From an uncultured Pelagibacteraceae bacterium (lineage in GTDB: Bacteria; Pseudomonadota; Alphaproteobacteria; Pelagibacterales; Pelagibacteraceae): 64,000 nucleotides of DNA. Both the position numbers and the translations under genes were made by a program. This document shows, piece after piece, positions 53,477 through 62,975 of this stretch (its first letter is position 1; each line of letters starts with the position of its first letter). The notes under the pieces were generated by a model that was not told where the DNA came from, did not search any database, and saw only the letters and a list, made by a program, of their open reading frames with translations. The stretch spans positions 60,228 to 124,227 of the forward strand of contig CACEDU010000004.1 in assembly GCA_902558435.1 (NCBI GenBank). Reading direction: 5' to 3'.

Positions 53477-54436
53477 TTGATAAGCAAATTAGTAATAAGA
53501 AAATTAGAATTAATTTCAAAAAGAACTACCAATAAACTTGATGATACTTTTGTGAAGGCAATGGAGGGACCTGCCAGATTTCTTCCAATTGTTTTGGGAG
53601 TATTTTTTGCAAGTTATTATATGTCTTTTTCAGAAGACACCAGACTATTTTTAGATAATGTAAATAGAACTTTAATTACAATTCTACTTTTTTGGATTAT
53701 ACATCAAATAATTGAGCCAATCTCTTATATTCTAAGCGGGTTTGATAAAATTTTAACCAGAGAATTAATTGGCTGGATTATCAAATCACTTAAAATTTTA
53801 ATTTTAATTTTAGGCGCTGCAGCAGTTTTAGAGTTGTGGGGAATTAAAATTGGACCAATTATAGCTGGACTTGGTTTGTTTGGTGTTGCTGTTGCTTTAG
53901 GAGCTCAAGATTTATTTAAAAATTTAATTTCAGGAATTTTGGTTCTTGTAGAAAAAAGATTTAAAATGGGTGATTGGATTGAAGTTGAAGGAATAATTGA
54001 GGGAGTAGTTGAAAAAATAGGTTTTAGATCAACTGTTATAAGAAAATTTGATAAATCTTTAGCAATCATTCCAAATTTTCAGTTCGCGGAAAATGCTGTC
54101 ATTAATAAAAGTCAAATAACTAATTGGAGAATTAGTTGGACAATAACTCTTCAATATGACTCTACTGTTGAACAATTAAAAACTATTAGAAATGAGATAG
54201 AGGATTTTATTAAAAATTCAGAAGATTATGAGACAGCTGTTGGTGTGTCTGTGCGTGTTGATAAATTTTCTGATAGCTCAATAGATATGTATGTAAGGTG
54301 TTATACAAAGACTAACAATTGGACAGAAATGTTATTAGTAAAAGAAAGACTTGCAATTAAAATAAAAGAAATTGTAGAGAGCAATAAAGCATCTTTTGCT
54401 TTCCCAAGTACATCTGTGTATGTAGAAAAGAAATGA
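53477..54436 (+). CDS. Small-conductance mechanosensitive channel MscS family (5' end disrupted as annotated)
   Basis: GPIIAGLGLFGVAVALGAQDLFKNLISGILVLVEKRFKMGDWIEVEGIIEGVVEKIGFRST. Confidence 0.93.
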   Translation: MISKLVIRKLELISKRTTNKLDDTFVKAMEGPARFLPIVLGVFFASYYMSFSEDTRLFLDNVNRTLITILLFWIIHQIIEPISYILSGFDKILTRELIGWIIKSLKILILILGAAAVLELWGIKIGPIIAGLGLFGVAVALGAQDLFKNLISGILVLVEKRFKMGDWIEVEGIIEGVVEKIGFRSTVIRKFDKSLAIIPNFQFAENAVINKSQITNWRISWTITLQYDSTVEQLKTIRNEIEDFIKNSEDYETAVGVSVRVDKFSDSSIDMYVRCYTKTNNWTEMLLVKERLAIKIKEIVESNKASFAFPSTSVYVEKK

Positions 54437-54723
54437 TAGCTATTTTTTATCTAGTTCTTCAACTTTTGAAATTATATTCTTATGTTGTCATCGCTAATGT
54501 AGTTATTAGCTGGTTAATAGCTTTTAATGTTTTAAATACATCGAACAGATTTGTTTATTCAATTTTAGAATTTACCTATAAGTTAACTGATCCAATCCTC
54601 AATAAAATCAGGGGTTTTTTACCTAGTCTAGGTGCCTTTGATATTTCGCCAATTATTCTTCTTTTGTTGATATGGTTTATAGAAATGTGTATGAAGCTCT
54701 ACATAGCACCATTAATTTTTTAA
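54433..54723 (+). CDS. YggT family membrane protein
   Basis: YVVIANVVISWLIAFNV; YKLTDPILNKIRGFLPSLGAFDISPIILLLLI. Confidence 0.94.
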   Translation: MIAIFYLVLQLLKLYSYVVIANVVISWLIAFNVLNTSNRFVYSILEFTYKLTDPILNKIRGFLPSLGAFDISPIILLLLIWFIEMCMKLYIAPLIF

Positions 54724-54727
54724 TATC

Positions 54728-55576
54728 ATGATTTTAATTGACGGAAAAAAACAATCAGCTGAGCTAAGAGAGGAATTAAAACAAGAAGTTGAGAGTTTAA
54801 AAAAGAAACATAATAAAGTTCCAGGTCTTACCGTAATCTTAATTGGAGACCTAGCACCAAGCCAAATTTATGTTAGGAATAAGGAAAAATCAGCAACACA
54901 AGTTGGTTTAAAATCAGAGGTTATAAAATACCCAGACACAGTAGATGAGAAAACTGTTTTAAATAAAATAGAGGAACTTAATAAAGATGAAACAGTCTCA
55001 GGAATTTTAGTACAATTACCGTTACCCAAGCATATAAATAAACAACATGTAATAGAAACAATTTCCCCACATAAAGATGTTGATGGTCTACATCCCATGA
55101 ATGTTGGTAATTTGTCATCTGGATATCAAGGATCAATTCCATGTACACCACTTGGGTGTTATTATTTACTAAAAAAAATTGAACCCAACTTGACGGGAAA
55201 AAAAGCTGTCATGATTGGGAGATCAAATTTAAATGGAAAAGCTATGGCACAGCTTTTACTTCAAGAAGATTGTACAGTAACGATTACTCATTCGAAGACT
55301 AAAGATCTTCAGCATGAGTGCTTAGAGGCAGATGTGATAGTTGCAGCTGTTGGAATTCCAGAACTTATAAAGGGAAATTGGGTAAAAAAAGATGCAATAG
55401 TTATTGATGTTGGAATTAACAAAACAGAAAATGGCTTAGTTGGTGATGTAAATTTTGAAGAAGTTTCAAAAGTTGCAAAAGCTTTAACGCCAGTTCCAGG
55501 TGGTGTTGGACCTATGACAATTGCATGTCTTTTAAAAAATACAATTGAGTGTTTCAAAAGATCGTTAATTAATTAA
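54728..55576 (+). CDS. folD: Methylenetetrahydrofolate dehydrogenase/cyclohydrolase
   Basis: GILVQLPLPKHIN; HKDVDGLHPMNVG; TPVPGGVGPMTIACLL. Confidence 0.98.
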   Translation: MILIDGKKQSAELREELKQEVESLKKKHNKVPGLTVILIGDLAPSQIYVRNKEKSATQVGLKSEVIKYPDTVDEKTVLNKIEELNKDETVSGILVQLPLPKHINKQHVIETISPHKDVDGLHPMNVGNLSSGYQGSIPCTPLGCYYLLKKIEPNLTGKKAVMIGRSNLNGKAMAQLLLQEDCTVTITHSKTKDLQHECLEADVIVAAVGIPELIKGNWVKKDAIVIDVGINKTENGLVGDVNFEEVSKVAKALTPVPGGVGPMTIACLLKNTIECFKRSLIN

Positions 55577-55582
55577 AGATAA

Positions 55583-56641
55583 TTGCCAAAGTTAGCAATT
55601 TTAATTGTTATTTTTTTTATCTATAATTACTTGTCATTAGCTATGGAAAAAATACCTTATCATCACTTACCAGACGGTAGTTTTAGAAATCCCGAAGGCT
55701 CACCCGAGAGAAATTCTAATTTCAAATGGTCCTTTAAAGTATTCAACAAAGAAAAGAAAAAACTTAATATGTCTGTTCCTAAGGATCATGTCATTGATAA
55801 ACAAAGAGTTCTTTCAAATTTAGAAAATTTAAAAAATGATGATTATGTCGGTTGGATTGGGCATGCAACTTTCTTAATTAAGCTTGGAAATACAACAATT
55901 ATAACTGATCCTGTCTTTTCAAAAAATGCAGGTCCACTAATTTTTGGTCCAAAAAGATATGTTAAAACAGCTCTAGATTTAAATGAAATTCCTAAGACAG
56001 ACTTATTTCTTCTAACTCATAATCATTACGATCATCAAGATATGACTACAATCAGAAGATTTCCTTTTAAGAATGCAAAAGTTTTACTTCCTCTTAAGCT
56101 TGGAAAGTATTTCACGCGAAATAGTTATAAAGATGTGAAGGAAATGGATTGGTATGATGAAATTAAAGTTAATGAGAATCTAAATGTTACATTGTTACCA
56201 GCAGTTCACTGGTCAAAAAGAAGCTTAACAGATACAAATAAAACTTTATGGGGAAACTTTTTAATTGAGTACAAGGATAAAAAGATACTCTTTGCTTGTG
56301 ACACTGGAGTTGGAAATATTTATAAAGAGTTAGGTGAAAAATATGGACCTATTGATTTAACGCTTATTAACATTGGGGCTTATAATTTTTATCCATTATC
56401 ACCTAATAAAGATAAATCCTCTTACCATACCAACCCTGAAGAGGCTTTAAGTATTGCAAGAGACCTTAAAAGTAAAAAAGTTTTAGGTATGCACTGGGGT
56501 ACTTTTGTTTTATCTTTGGAGCCAATAATGGAGCCACCAGTTAGATTTAAAGATAATGCAGAAAAATATGGTTTTAAAAAAGAAGATGCAATTATTTTTA
56601 GAATTGGTGAATTTCAGTCTTTAAAAAATTTAGGAATTTAA
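55583..56641 (+). CDS. Metallo-beta-lactamase fold hydrolase (NAPE-PLD/UlaG-like)
   Basis: YVGWIGHATFLIKLGNTTIITDPVFSKNAGP; LTHNHYDHQD; VLGMHWGTF; TTG start with signal-like N-terminus. Confidence 0.9.
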   Translation: MPKLAILIVIFFIYNYLSLAMEKIPYHHLPDGSFRNPEGSPERNSNFKWSFKVFNKEKKKLNMSVPKDHVIDKQRVLSNLENLKNDDYVGWIGHATFLIKLGNTTIITDPVFSKNAGPLIFGPKRYVKTALDLNEIPKTDLFLLTHNHYDHQDMTTIRRFPFKNAKVLLPLKLGKYFTRNSYKDVKEMDWYDEIKVNENLNVTLLPAVHWSKRSLTDTNKTLWGNFLIEYKDKKILFACDTGVGNIYKELGEKYGPIDLTLINIGAYNFYPLSPNKDKSSYHTNPEEALSIARDLKSKKVLGMHWGTFVLSLEPIMEPPVRFKDNAEKYGFKKEDAIIFRIGEFQSLKNLGI

Positions 56642-56880
56642 CAACAGCCACAAGTTTTCTTTGGCTTACTTTTTTCCTCTTTTAATAATTTTTCTTCAGC
56701 TTTAGCTATTTCTAGCTCTCTTGCACTTTCTTCTAAAGCAGTTTTTTCTTGCAAAAGTTTGTTTTCAAAATATGCATAAAGAGAGTTAAAGCCTAGCTTA
56801 GAAGCTTTTTTTTCTTCGTAGTTTCTTCTTCCCTTTAAGTTTTCAATTAATCTAATATTTGTGGGTTTTGCATAATATTT
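56638..56880 (-). pseudogene. Coiled-coil, CGCC-ending small protein ORF without canonical start (probable frameshift in A-tract)
   Basis: Open frame ...AKPTNIRLIENLKGRRNYEEKKASKLGFNSLYAYFENKLLQEKTALEESARELEIAKAEEKLLKEEKSKPKKTCGCC*; out-of-frame ATG (ATGCAAAACCC) would be in frame with one extra A. Confidence 0.6.
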
Positions 56881-56914
56881 TTATCTCATAAATTAAAAAA
56901 ATTTCAATTATAAT

Positions 56915-58057
56915 TTATTCAAGGTTTTCAACTATTTTAGGAATATATTTTTTAAAGTTAAAAAAACCTTTGTTACAAAACTTCCATGAATTTTGATCTA
57001 ATTTTCTATAAAGAAACTCAATATTTTTTAGCGAGTTTTTATTTATATAATCTAAATTTTCCCCAACAGTTGGATAAAGGCAGTAACAACTTTCTAAGTT
57101 TTTAATTTCGTTTATATCAATAATCTCACAATTAATTGATTTTTCCTCTAACCTTTTCTTTTGTTCCTCAATCAAACTATCTTTAAAATTCACAACATTT
57201 TCACTGAGTTTAATATTTCTATTTTCATTTTTATTATTAATAAGAAGTATTTTTTTGAATTTTTGAATTGTAAAGTCAGTGATTTCAAATGCTAAGTTAT
57301 TTTCAAAAACTAATAAGTTTTTCTCTTCAATATTTATCGGATTTTCAAAAGTTTTATGAAGAATAGTATAATTTTTATCACTTATTATTGGGGGTGCATT
57401 TTCTTTAAGTTTTATATTTTCAAATCTATTACTTGTAAATTTTTTAATGTTCCATTCGCTTGCAATATAATGCTTCCCTTGAGTTTGAATACCTGCAACC
57501 CAACGCCAGCCCAAAGTGTTAGATGCAGTATCACCATCGTATAAGTGTTGCATAAAAAATTCAGCACCAAGTTGCCAAGGTAAGTCTAGTGTAAATATCC
57601 AAATGCTCGCAAACCACATTCTGGTATGATTATGTAAATAATTATAAGTCTTAAGTTCATTTACCCATTCATTGAAGCATTCAATTTCAGTGTTACCTTT
57701 AATGGCATTTAAGTAATTTTTATTATCTTTAAATTCCTCTTTTATTCTTTTTAAATCTAATAAATAATCATCCCAAACTCCTGATCTTAGTTCCAACCAA
57801 CCTTTCCAATATGTCCGCCACAAAACCTCTTGAATAAATTTTTCATTTTTTGAAAAGGAAAATTTTTCCAGTGACTTACTAATCACTTCTTTTTCATTAA
57901 TCACTCCATGTGTAATATATGGTGATAAGCAAGATGTATTAGATCGTTTATCAGGACCAAAATCAAAATTTCTTAATTTTGAATATTCTCCAAGATTATT
58001 TTTAATAAAATTATCTAAGTTCTCAATAGCCGAAGCTCTTGTAGTTTTAAATTCCAT
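56915..58057 (-). CDS. Photolyase/cryptochrome FAD-binding-domain protein with unusual C-terminal domain
   Basis: EVLWRTYWKGWLELRSGVW; NHTRMWFASIWIFTLDLPWQLGAEFFMQHLYDGDTASNTLGWRWVAGIQTQGKHY; no N-terminal antenna domain. Confidence 0.85.
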   Translation of the reverse strand: MEFKTTRASAIENLDNFIKNNLGEYSKLRNFDFGPDKRSNTSCLSPYITHGVINEKEVISKSLEKFSFSKNEKFIQEVLWRTYWKGWLELRSGVWDDYLLDLKRIKEEFKDNKNYLNAIKGNTEIECFNEWVNELKTYNYLHNHTRMWFASIWIFTLDLPWQLGAEFFMQHLYDGDTASNTLGWRWVAGIQTQGKHYIASEWNIKKFTSNRFENIKLKENAPPIISDKNYTILHKTFENPINIEEKNLLVFENNLAFEITDFTIQKFKKILLINNKNENRNIKLSENVVNFKDSLIEEQKKRLEEKSINCEIIDINEIKNLESCYCLYPTVGENLDYINKNSLKNIEFLYRKLDQNSWKFCNKGFFNFKKYIPKIVENLE

Positions 58058-58063
58058 TTTTTT

Positions 58064-59248
58064 TTATCTTAATTTTTTTTTATGAAAGTTGATAAATCTT
58101 TCTACATTTGATTTATTAAAAGTTTTATTTTCTTCGAAAGAAACTTTTTTCATTGAATAAGCATTACTAGAAGTTTGTCTTGATTGAATTGTAACATTTC
58201 CTTTATAAAGTTTAAGTTTTACTGATCCATTTACTTTATTTCTATTTAGATCGACTATTTTTTGTAGTTTAAATCTTTCTTTTGAATACCAATAGCCATT
58301 ATAAACAAGCTCTGCATACTTTGGCATAACCTCATCTTTTTTATGCATTGTTTCTTTACCTAAAGTTACAGACTCTATTGCCCTGTGAGCCACAAGCAAT
58401 AATGTTCCTCCAGGAGTTTCATAAACTCCTCTAGACTTTATTCCAATAAATCTATTCTCGACTAAATCCACTCTTCCTATTCCATTTCTTCCAGCTAATT
58501 GATTTAATTTACCCAAAACTTTTGCTGGAGATAATTTTTTTCCATTTAAACCTACAGGGTCACCATTTTTGTAATTAATAGTAATAAAGCTTGGTTTATT
58601 TGGAGCCTTTTCAGGAGAAGTTGTTCTTTGAAAAATAAATTCAGGTGCAGAATTTTTAGGATTTTCTAAAACTTTTCCCTCTGTTGAAGTATGAAATAAA
58701 TTATCATCAACTGAAAAAGGTGGTGCACCTTTTTTATCTTTTGGAATGGGTATTCCATATTTTTTTGCATAATTGATTAGATCTGTTCTTGATTTTAATT
58801 TCCAAATTCTCCATGGAGCAATGATTTTAATTTTAGGACCAAAGTAATGATATCCCAATTCAAATCTAACCTGATCATTTCCTTTTCCTGTCGAACCATG
58901 TGAGACAGCATAAGCATTAAATTTTTTAGCAACCCTGATTTGATCTTTTGCAATCAGCGGTCTTGCAATAGATGTACCTAATAAATAAACACCTTCATAA
59001 AGAGCATGACCTCTTATCATAGGATATACATAATCTTTAACAAAAATGTTTTTTAAATCTTGAATTATGATTTTTTTAACTCCCAATTTTTTTGCATTCT
59101 TAATTATTTTTTTTCTGTCCATTTCCTGCCCAACATCAGCAGTGTATGCTATAACTTCAGCATCATAATTTTCTTGAAGCCATTTAAGAATGATAGACGT
59201 ATCCAAACCACCTGAATAGGCGAGTACAATCTTCTTTTGTTTTTTCAT
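58064..59248 (-). CDS. argG: Argininosuccinate synthase
   Basis: KKIVLAYSGGLDTSIILKWLQENY; AVSHGSTGKGNDQVRFELG. Confidence 0.98.
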   Translation of the reverse strand: MKKQKKIVLAYSGGLDTSIILKWLQENYDAEVIAYTADVGQEMDRKKIIKNAKKLGVKKIIIQDLKNIFVKDYVYPMIRGHALYEGVYLLGTSIARPLIAKDQIRVAKKFNAYAVSHGSTGKGNDQVRFELGYHYFGPKIKIIAPWRIWKLKSRTDLINYAKKYGIPIPKDKKGAPPFSVDDNLFHTSTEGKVLENPKNSAPEFIFQRTTSPEKAPNKPSFITINYKNGDPVGLNGKKLSPAKVLGKLNQLAGRNGIGRVDLVENRFIGIKSRGVYETPGGTLLLVAHRAIESVTLGKETMHKKDEVMPKYAELVYNGYWYSKERFKLQKIVDLNRNKVNGSVKLKLYKGNVTIQSRQTSSNAYSMKKVSFEENKTFNKSNVERFINFHKKKLR

Positions 59249-59761
59249 TTAAGTGCAGCTTTTTTTTGCAGCGTTATAAGCTTTGGTAAAACCCATCAAT
59301 GAATAGTCATCTGTAGTTCTTGTGCCACTTTGTTTGTAGGCTGTTATCATCAGCCTTGAGGCCTTTTTCATTCTTTTAATAATTTTTTGCTCTGTTTTTC
59401 CACTTGAAATCCATGCAAATTTATTTTGTGGTAAGTCAAACTCAAATTTTGATTTTCCAGATGTAGCTAATATTGCATTTTGAACATTAAAGTCATAACC
59501 AGAAGTTATGCTCACTTCATCTGAAATCTTATCCTCAGGTCTAAAGGATACAAATAATCTTGCTTCTCTGCTGCTTGCCTTAGGAGACTGGCTTACTGGT
59601 ATTGAATAAGCAAAACAGATTTTTCCAGTTTCATTAAAAACTGTAACAGCATTCCAATCTTTAAAAGTACCTAACTTAGTTAAGTCTTCTGATTGGACAG
59701 ATGTGATTATAAATACTGTTAATATAAGAGTTTTTAAAAATAATTTTTTAATTATGGACAT
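59249..59761 (-). CDS. Invasion-associated locus B (IalB)-like periplasmic protein
   Basis: Signal peptide; TFKDWNAVTVF..GKICFAYSIPVSQSP; C-terminal AYNAAKKSC. Confidence 0.8.
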   Translation of the reverse strand: MSIIKKLFLKTLILTVFIITSVQSEDLTKLGTFKDWNAVTVFNETGKICFAYSIPVSQSPKASSREARLFVSFRPEDKISDEVSITSGYDFNVQNAILATSGKSKFEFDLPQNKFAWISSGKTEQKIIKRMKKASRLMITAYKQSGTRTTDDYSLMGFTKAYNAAKKSCT

Positions 59762-60786
59762 GGATTAGGATATTTTTTTTGTACATTATTTATTTCTTTA
59801 ATTACTTCACTATCAAGATTCACTTTTACACTTTCTACGTTAGTTTTCAACTGCTCCATACTTGTTGCTCCAATTATCACACTAGTCATAAAGTCTTGTA
59901 CTTCACAGAATTTTATAGACATTTGACTCATATCTAGTTCAAATTTCTGACTAATTTTATAATAATCTTCAACTGCATTTTCCATATTTGGCTTTCTATA
60001 TCTTGTCCAAAAATCAAAATCTCTCTCCATTCTTGACCCTTTAGGAAACTTTTTATTTCTATATTTTCCGCTAAGGTAACCGCTTGCAAGTGGAGAATAA
60101 GCCAAACATCCAATGTTCTCCCTTATTGATACTTCAGCTAGTCCTACTTCATAAGATCTATTTAAGAGACTGTATGGGTTTTGAATTGCCATCATTCTTG
60201 GAAGGCCTTTATCTTTTGCAAGTTGAAGATAATTCATTACCCCCCACGGAGTTTCATTTGATAAACCAACATATCTAATTTTGCCTTGTTCTATAAATTT
60301 TTTTAAGTTCTCCAAAACATCTTCAAATTTATTCCAGTCGTTTTCTTTGTGCTCGTAACCCAATTTTCCAAAGTTATTTACGTTTCTTTCAGGCCAATGT
60401 AATTGATAAAGATCAATATAATCAGTTTTTAATCTTTTTAGACTTCCATGAAGAGCATCCTCTAAGTTTTTTCCAGTAAAACTATTTTCTCCATTTCTCA
60501 TATATTTCCTGCTAGGACCACCCACTTTGGATGCTAGTATTATATCTTTTCTTTTTTTTGTTTCCTCAAACCAATTTCCAATAATAGTTTCTGTATGACC
60601 ATATGTTTCAGCTTTTGGTGGAACTGCATAGAGTTCAGCCGTATCCCAAAAATTAACCCCATTTTCTAAAGAGTAATTCATTTGTTCAAATGCCTCACTT
60701 TGGGTATTTTGTTCACCCCAAGTCATTGTCCCAAGACAGATTGTGCTGACATTTATGTCAGTATTTCCTAGTTTTTTATAATTCAT
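59752..60786 (-). CDS. Aldo/keto reductase (Tas-like)
   Basis: YKKLGNTDINVSTICLGTMTWGEQNT; VNFWDTAELYAVPPKAETYG; YIDLYQLHWPER. Confidence 0.95.
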   Translation of the reverse strand: MNYKKLGNTDINVSTICLGTMTWGEQNTQSEAFEQMNYSLENGVNFWDTAELYAVPPKAETYGHTETIIGNWFEETKKRKDIILASKVGGPSRKYMRNGENSFTGKNLEDALHGSLKRLKTDYIDLYQLHWPERNVNNFGKLGYEHKENDWNKFEDVLENLKKFIEQGKIRYVGLSNETPWGVMNYLQLAKDKGLPRMMAIQNPYSLLNRSYEVGLAEVSIRENIGCLAYSPLASGYLSGKYRNKKFPKGSRMERDFDFWTRYRKPNMENAVEDYYKISQKFELDMSQMSIKFCEVQDFMTSVIIGATSMEQLKTNVESVKVNLDSEVIKEINNVQKKYPNPCP

Positions 60787-60862
60787 GCTCAGTTATACGT
60801 AATGTTTGTTACATTTATTTTGACGACTTGAAAATCTCAAAAAAAAAACTTATATAAATATT

Positions 60863-61621
60863 ATGGAATTCAATAAAGAAAATATTCTAAGAAAAGCAAC
60901 TACAGCCAAACAAACAGTTGTTATGGATGAAGGCCTAAGAGCCTACATGTTAAAAGTCTATAATTATATGGCAACCGGTGTATTGCTTACTGGTATAATT
61001 GCACTTTTATCGTTTAAAATGTCTGTTGTAACAGACCCAAATGGTTCGATTGTTGGACTGACTGAATTCGGAAGTGCAATTTATTTATCTGGATTGAAAT
61101 GGATTGTTATGTTGGCTCCTCTCGGGATTGTGTTCTACATGAGCTTTGGCATAAATAAAATGAGTGCATCTAGGGCTCAAACTACTTTTTGGGTATTTGC
61201 AGCTTTAATGGGATTATCACTTTCTTCAATTTTATTAATTTACACAGGTTTAAGCGTAACAAGAGTATTCTTTATTTCTTCAGCAACTTTTGGTGCTATG
61301 AGTATTTATGGTTATACAACAAAAAGAGACTTAACAAAAATGGGATCTTTTTTAATGATGGGTTTAATTGGGATCATAATTGCATCAATAGTAAATATAT
61401 TCTTAAAATCATCAATGATGTATTTTGCAATATCTATAATTGGTGTTCTCGTATTTGTTGGTTTAACTGCATACGATACGCAAAAGATCAAAAATATGTA
61501 TGCAGCATCTGACAGCGGTGAGTTAATGGGCAAAAAAGCAGTAATGGGTGCCCTAACTTTATATCTGGATTTTATAAATCTTTTTATAATGCTATTAAGA
61601 TTATTTGGTCAAAGAAGATAA
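60863..61621 (+). CDS. Bax inhibitor-1/YccA family membrane protein
   Basis: Seven hydrophobic segments; GLTAYDTQKIKNMY; ALTLYLDFINLFIMLLRLFGQRR. Confidence 0.95.
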   Translation: MEFNKENILRKATTAKQTVVMDEGLRAYMLKVYNYMATGVLLTGIIALLSFKMSVVTDPNGSIVGLTEFGSAIYLSGLKWIVMLAPLGIVFYMSFGINKMSASRAQTTFWVFAALMGLSLSSILLIYTGLSVTRVFFISSATFGAMSIYGYTTKRDLTKMGSFLMMGLIGIIIASIVNIFLKSSMMYFAISIIGVLVFVGLTAYDTQKIKNMYAASDSGELMGKKAVMGALTLYLDFINLFIMLLRLFGQRR

Positions 61622-61624
61622 AGC

Positions 61625-61963
61625 CTAAATTTTTTTCCAATCAACTCTATTTAAGAGTATTTTTAAATCGTAAGAATTTTTTAAAATTTTACCATTAGTG
61701 TCTGTAATTAAATATTTTAGATTTTTATTTGATGGTTTAAAATTTTTACAAATTTTATAAATCGCTTTTTCAGCTGCACTTTTAAAAACGCTGAAACTTA
61801 CCTGCTTTCCTGAAATAGAAAGACCATAGTCTTTCCAATTTCCTGAAGAAACCATTTTTGCATAAAGATCTAATATAATTTTTAACTCAGTTCTCTCAAA
61901 AAAAAGTTTTTTGTTTTCATCTTTATTTTCATTATTTATTACTAGTTTTAAGTTTCTATTCAT
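61625..61963 (-). CDS. DUF2794 family protein
   Basis: FFERTELKIILDLYAKMVSSGNWKDYGLSISGKQVSFSVFKSAAEKAIYKICK. Confidence 0.85.
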   Translation of the reverse strand: MNRNLKLVINNENKDENKKLFFERTELKIILDLYAKMVSSGNWKDYGLSISGKQVSFSVFKSAAEKAIYKICKNFKPSNKNLKYLITDTNGKILKNSYDLKILLNRVDWKKI

Positions 61964-62540
61964 TTATTTTGTATTTATTTATTAGACCAATTTGAAAAGC
62001 GGTAAAAATGAAGGTTATAGGTAACATTCCCCAAACTTTAAAGTTGACCCAAAATTCTTCTGATTGAGTTCTCCATATTATTTCATTCAATATGGCTAGT
62101 CCAAAAAAGAAGTATGTCCATCTTTTATTTAAAATCTCCCATCCTTCATCACTTAAAGGCATAGATTTTCCAAGTAACTTTTTTAAAACTGGTTCATTCG
62201 TGAAGTATTTTCCAAACATTAATACAAGACCAAACAAAATATTTATTATTGTTGGCTTCATATAAATAAAAATAGGATCATCAAAATAAATTGTTAAACC
62301 ACCAAATAATGTAATCAATATTCCACTTATAAGTGGCACTTTTGGAATTGTCTTTTCAACAATCCACATAATTAAAACTGCTATGATAGTTGCAACTATA
62401 AGTGGAGGTATTGCAACGATTAAGTTTTTATCATTATTGTAATAAAAATAAAAAAATATTACCAAAGGCCCTAAATCAGTAACAAATTTTAAAACAGATT
62501 TATTCACTGCTACATAATAGCAGATTAATAAAACAATCAT
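61956..62540 (-). CDS. YciB/IspZ-type intracellular septation membrane protein
   Basis: KFVTDLGPLVIFFYFYY; MPLSDEGWEILNKRWTYFFFGLAILNEIIWR. Confidence 0.93.
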   Translation of the reverse strand: MIVLLICYYVAVNKSVLKFVTDLGPLVIFFYFYYNNDKNLIVAIPPLIVATIIAVLIMWIVEKTIPKVPLISGILITLFGGLTIYFDDPIFIYMKPTIINILFGLVLMFGKYFTNEPVLKKLLGKSMPLSDEGWEILNKRWTYFFFGLAILNEIIWRTQSEEFWVNFKVWGMLPITFIFTAFQIGLINKYKINE

Positions 62541-62584
62541 ATTTTTTTTATTGATTTTTATTTTTAAATATCCATATTTATTAT

Positions 62585-62905
62585 GTGACTATTCAAAAAG
62601 GAAAATTCTCAATTGGGGACGTTGTAAAACATAAGCACTTCGACTTTAGAGGTGTGATTTATGATGTTGATTTTGAGTTTAATAATTCAGAGGAATGGTA
62701 TCAATCCATACCAAAAAACGTTAGACCTAGAAAAGACCAACCATTCTATCATTTGTTAGCTGAGAATGATGAAATAACATACGAAGCATATGTCTCTGAG
62801 CAAAATCTATTAGTGGATGACTCTGATGAACCCATTAAACACCCCTTAATAAATGAAATATTTTCAGGAAAAAGAGGCTCTAGTTATTTTAAACCCTCTA
62901 ACTAG
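62585..62905 (+). CDS. hspQ: Heat shock protein HspQ / YccV-like
   Basis: FSIGDVVKHKHFDFRGVIYDVDFEF; KDQPFYHLLAEN; GTG start. Confidence 0.93.
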   Translation: MTIQKGKFSIGDVVKHKHFDFRGVIYDVDFEFNNSEEWYQSIPKNVRPRKDQPFYHLLAENDEITYEAYVSEQNLLVDDSDEPIKHPLINEIFSGKRGSSYFKPSN

Positions 62906-62975
62906 ACACAATTACATTATTTAAACACATTTCGTGCAAATCTTAGACATACATGAAGGTTAAGATAATTAAATA

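Noticed and set aside
55581-55600. AATTGC-CAAAGTTA-GCAATT hairpin at the folD / metallo-beta-lactamase junction as a terminator
   Set aside because: Weak AT-rich 6 bp stem, no proper T-tract, and it overlaps the probable downstream start codon
56110-56121. TTTCACGCGAAA, one mismatch from the parS core
   Set aside because: The central CACGTG is changed to CACGCG and it lies ~47 kb from parAB; probably chance
61189-61512. 107-aa ORF overlapping the Bax-inhibitor-1 family gene in a second frame
   Set aside because: Asn/Cys/Trp-rich translation typical of an out-of-frame membrane-protein gene
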